From contig WJYB01000002.1 in NCBI GenBank assembly GCA_009668015.1, positions 372,001-436,000 on the forward strand: a stretch of DNA of 64,000 nt, given 5' to 3'. Positions 59,072 to 64,000 of the stretch are shown here, piece by piece. Made by a program: the position numbers and the translations under genes. The DNA comes from Enterobacteriaceae bacterium RIT714 (GTDB lineage Bacteria > Pseudomonadota > Gammaproteobacteria > Enterobacterales > Enterobacteriaceae). The stretch's first letter is position 1, and each line of letters begins with the position of its first letter. The notes beneath the pieces are model-generated. The model worked only from the letters and a program-made list of their open reading frames with translations. It did not search any database and had not been told where the DNA came from.

Positions 59072-59692
59072 ATGCTTAAATTACGCCTGATTGGACTGAC
59101 TTTACTTGCTTTTAGCGCCGCGACAGCGGTCCACGCTGAAGAGAAACGTTACGTTTCTGACGAACTCAACACCTGGGTACGCAGCGGCCCGGGAGACAAT
59201 TATCGCCTCGTGGGCACGGTTAATGCCGGCGAGGAAGTGGTTCTGTTACAGACAAATCAGGACAGCAACTATGGTCAGGTTCGCGACAGCACCGGCCGTA
59301 CCTCCTGGATCCCCCTGAAAGAACTGAGCAACGTGCCGAGCCTGCGCACTCGCGTGCCGGATCTGGAAAACCAGGTCAAAACGCTGACCGATAAGCTCAA
59401 CAATATCGACACCACGTGGAATCATCGCACCGCCGAAATGCAGCAGAAAGTGGCGCAGAGCGACGGGGTGATTAACGGTCTGAAAGAAGAGAACCAGAAG
59501 CTCAAAAACGAGCTGATCGTGGCGCAGAAGAAAGTGAATGCCGCGAATCTGCAGCTCGATGACAAACAGCGCACCATTATCATGCAATGGTTTATGTATG
59601 GCGGCGGCGTGCTGGGCGTGGGTCTGGTGCTCGGTCTGGTTCTGCCACATCTGATCCCAAGCCGTAAGCGTAAAGATCGCTGGATGAACTAA
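59072..59692 (+). CDS. ygiM: YgiM, SH3-domain membrane-anchored protein
   Basis: This 206-residue inner-membrane protein has a signal sequence (cleavage after HA, near residue 22), a bacterial SH3 domain (about 25-90, YVSDELNTWVRSGPGDNYRL), a coiled coil (about 95-165) and a C-terminal membrane helix (about 168-192) followed by RKRKDRWMN. It closely matches E. coli YgiM. Two adjacent ATGs (59069 and 59072) exist; I use the second because it gives the E. coli length. A role in envelope integrity is suspected but unproven. Confidence 0.93.
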   Translation: MLKLRLIGLTLLAFSAATAVHAEEKRYVSDELNTWVRSGPGDNYRLVGTVNAGEEVVLLQTNQDSNYGQVRDSTGRTSWIPLKELSNVPSLRTRVPDLENQVKTLTDKLNNIDTTWNHRTAEMQQKVAQSDGVINGLKEENQKLKNELIVAQKKVNAANLQLDDKQRTIIMQWFMYGGGVLGVGLVLGLVLPHLIPSRKRKDRWMN

Positions 59693-59753
59693 TTCGTCTT
59701 ATTCACCATACTTACGTATTATCGGGTGAAAAGAGAATTGGGGAGTTGAAGGC

Positions 59754-60995
59754 GTGAAGATTTATCTGGTCGGTGGTGCGGTACGTGATGCGTTGTTAGG
59801 TCTGCCGGTCAAAGATAAAGACTGGGTCGTGGTGGGCGCCACGCCCGAAGAGATGCTCAACGCGGGTTACCAGCAGGTAGGCCGCGATTTTCCTGTTTTT
59901 CTTCACCCTAAAAGCCGCGAAGAGTACGCTCTGGCGCGCACCGAACGCAAAGCGGGTTTCGGCTATACCGGTTTCACCTGCTATGCCGCACCGGATGTGA
60001 CGCTGGAGCAAGATCTGCTGCGTCGCGATCTGACGATCAACGCCCTGGCGCAGGATGATAACGGCCATATCATTGATGCGTTTGGCGGCCAGAACGATCT
60101 GCAAAAGCGTATTTTACGCCACGTCTCCCCTGCATTCTCCGAAGATCCGCTGCGCGTGCTGCGCGTGGCGCGCTTTGCTGCACGTTATGCACATCTTGGT
60201 TTTCGCATCGCCGATGAGACCCAGGCGCTGATGACTGCCATGACAGACGCTGGCGAGCTGGAACATCTCACGCCGGAACGCGTGTGGAAAGAGACCGAGA
60301 ATGCGCTCACCACCCGCAATCCGCAGGTCTTTTTCCAGGTATTGCGCGACTGTGGCGCGCTGAAGGTGCTGTTCCCGGAGATTGACGTGCTGTTTGGCGT
60401 ACCGGCTCCGGCGAAGTGGCATCCGGAAATTGATACCGGTATTCACACGCTGATGACGTTGAGTATGGCCGCGATGCTCAGCCCGGAAGTGGATGTCCGC
60501 TTTGCCACGCTGTGTCACGATTTGGGTAAAGGGCTGACGCCGAAAGCGTTGTGGCCACGCCATCACGGACATGGCCCGGCGGGCGTCAAACTGGTTGAAG
60601 GCCTTTGCCAGCGCCTGCGCGTGCCGAACGACATTCGCGATCTGGCCAAACTGGTCGCTGAATTCCACGATCTCATCCATACCTTCCCGATTCTGAAACC
60701 CGCTACCATCGTTAAGCTTTTCGATAATATCGACGCCTGGCGTAAGCCGCAGCGCGTAGAACAGATCGCCCTCACCAGTGAGGCGGACGTTCGCGGGCGT
60801 ACCGGATTCGAAGCCTGTGACTATCCGCAGGGGCGTTTGCTGCGTGAAGCGTGGGAAATCGCCAAAGCGGTGCCGACAAAAGAGGTGGTAGAGGCAGGGT
60901 TTAAAGGACCAGAGATTCGGGAAGAATTAACAAAACGGCGGATTCAGGCCGTGACAGACTGGAAAGAACAGCGTTGCCCTCAGCCAAAAGACTGA
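59754..60995 (+). CDS. cca: tRNA nucleotidyltransferase/2'3'-cyclic phosphodiesterase Cca
   Basis: This 413-residue class II enzyme adds or repairs the CCA end of tRNAs. The nucleotidyltransferase head has [10 protein letters not shown] and KDKDWVVVG with the catalytic Asp pair (near residues 21-23). The neck has [12 protein letters not shown]. The body ends in an HD domain (LCHDLGKG, about 253-260) giving phosphodiesterase and phosphatase activity. It starts with GTG at 59754, preceded by GGGGAGTTGAAGGC. Length is as in E. coli (412 aa). Confidence 0.97.
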   Translation: MKIYLVGGAVRDALLGLPVKDKDWVVVGATPEEMLNAGYQQVGRDFPVFLHPKSREEYALARTERKAGFGYTGFTCYAAPDVTLEQDLLRRDLTINALAQDDNGHIIDAFGGQNDLQKRILRHVSPAFSEDPLRVLRVARFAARYAHLGFRIADETQALMTAMTDAGELEHLTPERVWKETENALTTRNPQVFFQVLRDCGALKVLFPEIDVLFGVPAPAKWHPEIDTGIHTLMTLSMAAMLSPEVDVRFATLCHDLGKGLTPKALWPRHHGHGPAGVKLVEGLCQRLRVPNDIRDLAKLVAEFHDLIHTFPILKPATIVKLFDNIDAWRKPQRVEQIALTSEADVRGRTGFEACDYPQGRLLREAWEIAKAVPTKEVVEAGFKGPEIREELTKRRIQAVTDWKEQRCPQPKD

Positions 60996-60999
60996 GGGC
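60976..60999. terminator. Hairpin overlapping the cca stop codon, convergent with uppP
   Basis: GCCCTCAG pairs with CTGAGGGC around an eight-base loop. The left arm codes for the last residues of Cca and the right arm contains its TGA. Only weak T tracts flank it, so termination may be modest. Confidence 0.5.
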
Positions 61000-61005
61000 A
61001 GTGGC

Positions 61006-61827
61006 TTAGAAGAAGACGACGTAAACGGCCGCTGCGACAATAAAGCGGTAGATGGCAAACGGAATGAAAGAGATTCGTTTGATCAGCTGGAGGAAGGTTT
61101 TAATCGCCACCAGCGCCACCAGGAATGCGGTCACAAAGCCCACGGCAAACATCGGAATATCGCCCGCCGTCAGGAAGTGGTAGCTCTTATACAGATCCAG
61201 TGCGGTCGCGCCCATCATCATTGGCACCGCCAGCAGGAACGAAAACTCCGACGCCGCATAACGGCTTACGCCCATCAGCATGCCGCCGGAAATAGTCGCA
61301 CCTGAACGGGAAAAACCCGGCCAGAGCGCCAGACACTGGAAGCAGCCGATCATAAATGCCTGACGATAAGTCATATCGTCCAGACCCGGCGCGCGCGGCT
61401 CTTTTGGCTTCAACAGCTCTGCGGCGATCAGCAGCACACCGCCCACCACCAGCGCATACATCACATTAATTGGGTTAAACAGCGATTTAATGGTGTCGTG
61501 GAAAATCAGTCCGAGAACAACCGCAGGGACCATCCCCAGCAAAATATGGATCAACGTCAGACGGCCTTTTCCTTCGCCTTCACGCTGCGGCGCACGGCCA
61601 AAGTGGATCCCGATTAGCCCAAACAGGCGTCGCCAGAACATGACGACGACGGCCAGAATCGATCCCAGCTGAATCACGACTTCAAACGTCTTTGCAGTAT
61701 CGCCCTCAAAGCCCAGCAGATGACCCACAATAATCATGTGTCCGGTACTGGATACAGGCAGGAACTCCGTCAATCCTTCGACCACACCCAGTATTGCCGC
61801 CACCAGCAGCGAGTGCATATCGCTCAT
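61006..61827 (-). CDS. uppP: Undecaprenyl-diphosphate phosphatase UppP (BacA)
   Basis: This 273-residue polytopic inner-membrane enzyme removes a phosphate from undecaprenyl diphosphate to recycle the carrier lipid for peptidoglycan, LPS and teichoic-acid-like polymers; overproduction gives bacitracin resistance. Both signature segments are present: [17 protein letters not shown] (about 17-33) and [17 protein letters not shown] (about 170-186). Length equals that of E. coli BacA. It is convergent with cca. Confidence 0.97.
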   Translation of the reverse strand: MSDMHSLLVAAILGVVEGLTEFLPVSSTGHMIIVGHLLGFEGDTAKTFEVVIQLGSILAVVVMFWRRLFGLIGIHFGRAPQREGEGKGRLTLIHILLGMVPAVVLGLIFHDTIKSLFNPINVMYALVVGGVLLIAAELLKPKEPRAPGLDDMTYRQAFMIGCFQCLALWPGFSRSGATISGGMLMGVSRYAASEFSFLLAVPMMMGATALDLYKSYHFLTAGDIPMFAVGFVTAFLVALVAIKTFLQLIKRISFIPFAIYRFIVAAAVYVVFF

Positions 61828-61933
61828 CTAATTAACCCCTAAAAAGATAAAAAAAACGGTATACCCGAAAGGCAACCGTGAAAGATACAGCTTTATGACC
61901 GGTATATCCGGAAATGGTTTAGCTATTATGACG

Positions 61934-62302
61934 TTAAATATTTCCTTTCAGATTATTGCCACGTTCAATAATCACCCCGACGTTGGTCGCCCGCGCCACG
62001 GCCCCGGGTTTAGTGAGTTTGATACGCACCCACGGCGAGTTAAAACGGCTTAACAGCAGCTCAGCAACTTCTTCCGCCACGCGTTCCACCAGCGCGAAAC
62101 GCTGTCCTTCGACATGCTTCACAACCGTTTCACTGATATCCGCATAGCTCAGGCAGTCATTCACATCATCACTTTTCGCCGCTGCGCGGTTATCCCATCC
62201 CATTTCGATATCGAACACCAGCTTCTGCTCAATGGTCTGTTCCCAGTCATAAACACCAATAGTGGTGATTACCGAAAGTTGCTCTATAAATACAATATCC
62301 AT
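61934..62302 (-). CDS. folB: Dihydroneopterin aldolase FolB
   Basis: This 122-residue tunnelling-fold enzyme of folate synthesis converts dihydroneopterin to 6-hydroxymethyl-dihydropterin plus glycolaldehyde. Conserved segments are [16 protein letters not shown] with its Tyr, [12 protein letters not shown] and the active Lys in [10 protein letters not shown] (near 98). ATG at 62300-62302 gives the E. coli length; a GTG directly before it would add one residue. It is divergent from plsY with 107 bases between starts. Confidence 0.96.
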   Translation of the reverse strand: MDIVFIEQLSVITTIGVYDWEQTIEQKLVFDIEMGWDNRAAAKSDDVNDCLSYADISETVVKHVEGQRFALVERVAEEVAELLLSRFNSPWVRIKLTKPGAVARATNVGVIIERGNNLKGNI

Positions 62303-62409
62303 CACGACCTGCCTGGTTTTTGGCTAAACCGGATACCACTTCCGGCGAATTATGCGTATTATCCACAGATGCAGAGAATACAGATACATTTTCAAAACGG
62401 AACAGCGTT

Positions 62410-63024
62410 ATGAGTGCAATCGCGCCTGGAATGATCTTCCTCGCTTACCTTTGCGGCTCAATCTCCAGCGCCATTCTGGTCTGCCGTATCGCCGGTTTAC
62501 CCGATCCTCGTGAAAGTGGTTCCGGGAATCCGGGGGCGACCAATGTACTACGAATTGGCGGCAAGGGAGCAGCCGTAGCGGTTTTGGTTTTTGATGTTCT
62601 GAAAGGAATGCTTCCCGTCTGGGGCGCTTATGCGTTGGGCGTCACTCCCTTCTGGTTAGGGCTGATCGCCATCGCCGCCTGTCTGGGCCATATCTGGCCG
62701 ATATTCTTTGGCTTCAAAGGCGGCAAAGGCGTCGCGACCGCGTTTGGTGCCATCGCCCCCATCGGCTGGGATTTAACCGGCGTGATGGCGGGAACCTGGC
62801 TTTTGAGCGTTCTGTTAAGCGGCTACTCTTCGCTGGGCGCGATTGTCAGCGCGCTGATCGCACCGTTTTACGTCTGGTGGTTCAAACCTCAGTTCACCTT
62901 TCCGGTCTCCATGCTCTCCTGCCTGATTCTCCTGCGCCATCACGACAACATTCAACGTTTGTGGCGTCGCCAGGAAACCAAAATCTGGACCCGGCTGAAG
63001 AGAAAGAAAAAAGACCCGCAGTAA
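62410..63024 (+). CDS. plsY: Glycerol-3-phosphate acyltransferase PlsY (YgiH)
   Basis: This 204-residue inner-membrane enzyme transfers an acyl group from acyl-phosphate to glycerol 3-phosphate. The three conserved loops are [13 protein letters not shown] (about 37-49), [18 protein letters not shown] (about 95-112) and a C-terminal RHHDNIQRL. Five membrane segments are visible. ATG 62410 gives the E. coli length. It is divergent from folB and ends with a strong terminator. Confidence 0.96.
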   Translation: MSAIAPGMIFLAYLCGSISSAILVCRIAGLPDPRESGSGNPGATNVLRIGGKGAAVAVLVFDVLKGMLPVWGAYALGVTPFWLGLIAIAACLGHIWPIFFGFKGGKGVATAFGAIAPIGWDLTGVMAGTWLLSVLLSGYSSLGAIVSALIAPFYVWWFKPQFTFPVSMLSCLILLRHHDNIQRLWRRQETKIWTRLKRKKKDPQ

Positions 63025-63048
63025 TTCGGATACAGAGAATTCCAGAGA

Positions 63049-63077
63049 ACCGGCTCAGAAATGAGCCGGTTTTTTTT
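63049..63077 (+). terminator. Intrinsic terminator of plsY
   Basis: AACCGGCTCA pairs with TGAGCCGGTT around a short GAAA loop, followed by an eight-T run. It isolates plsY from the urease genes. Confidence 0.9.
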
Positions 63078-63162
63078 CATCTATCCATAAGCGACTCATA
63101 TGACAGGGTTCATTTCTGCCAGGGCATACTGAAGCAGAAAATAGCGAGCAGATGGATGCAGC

Positions 63163-63990
63163 ATGTTAGCAACCCAGGTGACTGATAAAGCGTATAAAGG
63201 CTGGCAGGCTTCGCTTGCTTTGCAGTTTTGTCACACCCCTGAAAAAACCATTTTGCACTCGGCGCGCCACGTTGGCCCGCTCACCGTCCAGCGCCCGTTT
63301 TATCCTGAGAACGAGACATGCCATCTTTATTTGCTGCACCCGCCGGGCGGAATTGTGGGGGGCGACGAACTTGAGATCTCGGTTCGGCTGGAGGCGAAAA
63401 GCCATGCGCTGATCACCATGCCCGGCGCCAGCAAGTTTTACCGTAGCAATGGCGCCCTTGCCCGTCTTAATCAGCACTTTTTCATTAATGAAAACGCCGT
63501 GCTGGAGTGGCTCCCGCAGGACACCATTTTCTTTCCCGGCGCGAATGCCCGACTGCGCTCAGTTTTTCATCTGCATCCTTCCGGCACGCTGCTGGCCTGG
63601 GAATTGTTCTGCCTGGGCCGTCCGGTGATCAATGAAACCTTCAGTCACGGCACGCTTGAGAGTCGGCTTGAGGTGTGGCTTGAGGATCAACCGCTGCTCA
63701 TCGAGCGCCAGCATCTGACGGATGGCAACCTGACGCTCGTGGCACATCAGCCGTGGATCGGCACGCTGCTGTGTTATCCCGCCAGCGATGCGCTGCTTGA
63801 AGGGGTGCGCGAACGATTAACGCCGCTTGAAAACTACGCGGGGGCAACCCTCACCGATGGCCTGCTGTCGGTGCGTTTTCTCGCGAGCGATAACCTGATT
63901 TGCCAGCGGGTGATGCGCGACATCTGGCACTACCTTCGCCCACACGTTATCGCCAAAACGCCGCACGCTCCGCGTATCTGGCAAACCTGA
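63163..63990 (+). CDS. ureD: Urease accessory protein UreD, first gene of a probable urease operon
   Basis: This 275-residue protein matches Klebsiella UreD block by block (RHVGPLTVQRPFYPENETCH, LLHPPGGIVGGDELE, TMPGASKFYRS, EWLPQDTIFFPGANARL, CLGRPVINETFSHGTLESRL). UreD acts as scaffold in the UreD-UreF-UreG complex that delivers nickel to urease. It stops at 63988-63990, ten bases from the window end. ureABCEFG most likely follow beyond it. ATG 63163 is used, with GCAGATGGATGCAGC upstream and no strong ribosome site, so the exact start is less certain. In E. coli K-12 no urease genes lie here. Confidence 0.93.
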   Translation: MLATQVTDKAYKGWQASLALQFCHTPEKTILHSARHVGPLTVQRPFYPENETCHLYLLHPPGGIVGGDELEISVRLEAKSHALITMPGASKFYRSNGALARLNQHFFINENAVLEWLPQDTIFFPGANARLRSVFHLHPSGTLLAWELFCLGRPVINETFSHGTLESRLEVWLEDQPLLIERQHLTDGNLTLVAHQPWIGTLLCYPASDALLEGVRERLTPLENYAGATLTDGLLSVRFLASDNLICQRVMRDIWHYLRPHVIAKTPHAPRIWQT

Positions 63991-64000
63991 GAGACCCGTA

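Overview
The window is a stretch of chromosome from a member of the Enterobacteriaceae. Most genes match the E. coli K-12 yghU to plsY region nearly residue for residue and in the same order: yghW-yghX-gpr-yqhA-yghA-exbD-exbB-metC-yghB-yqhC-yqhD-dkgA-ygiQ-ftsP-plsC-parC-ygiW-qseBC-mdaB-ygiN-parE-yqiA-cpdA-yqiB-nudF-tolC-ygiBC-ygiD-zupT-ribB-ubiK-hldE-glnE-ygiF-ygiM-cca-uppP-folB-plsY. The differences (an intact yghX, a urease locus starting after plsY, extra sugar and peptide genes, frequent CCCTCTCCC/GGGAGAGGG palindromes) point to the Enterobacter/Lelliottia/Leclercia neighbourhood rather than Escherichia. I cannot fix the genus from sequence alone. No tRNA, rRNA, insertion sequence, prophage or CRISPR array was seen.

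Layout. 1-3767 (minus): a peptide/nickel-type ABC importer operon, truncated by the window edge, with a terminator-like hairpin after the binding-protein gene. 4015-4881: yghU, followed by a small decayed gene end. 5208-7512: a translationally coupled three-gene operon (MscS-family channel, YdiK-like membrane protein, glycine-zipper protein). 7596-10772: a regulatory block of two adjacent LuxR-type regulators and, divergently, a PAS-GGDEF diguanylate cyclase overlapping a FucR-like regulator. 10754-12689: yghW and a chemotaxis receptor with a sigma-28-type promoter. 13054-25040: the yghX to dkgA block, interrupted at 15805-17263 by three AT-richer genes of unknown function. 25103-35640: ygiQ, ftsP, plsC, parC, ygiW, qseBC and mdaB, with a tandem palindromic repeat array between ygiQ and ftsP.

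36133-41471: an inserted carbohydrate cluster between ygiN and parE. It holds a DUF2264 protein, a LacY-family symporter and a GH88 unsaturated glucuronyl hydrolase in one operon, with a divergent AraC regulator and a CRP-like site. It looks like a system that imports and cleaves unsaturated uronic-acid oligosaccharides. 41611-63024 is core housekeeping: topoisomerase IV ParE, nudF-yqiB-cpdA-yqiA, tolC, riboflavin synthesis under an FMN riboswitch, LPS heptose synthesis, nitrogen control and tRNA CCA addition, undecaprenyl phosphate recycling, folate and phospholipid synthesis. The window ends with ureD, the first gene of a probable urease operon.

Regulatory sites readable from the sequence include Fur boxes before exbB and zupT, MetJ boxes before metC, a Mar/Sox/Rob box before tolC, a QseB/PmrA-type box between ygiW and qseB, the FMN riboswitch before ribB, a FliA promoter before the chemotaxis receptor, and several strong intrinsic terminators. 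The least explained parts are the 15805-17263 gene trio, the uronate cluster, the MscS operon, the LuxR pair and an inverted-repeat-bounded structured element between metC and yghB.
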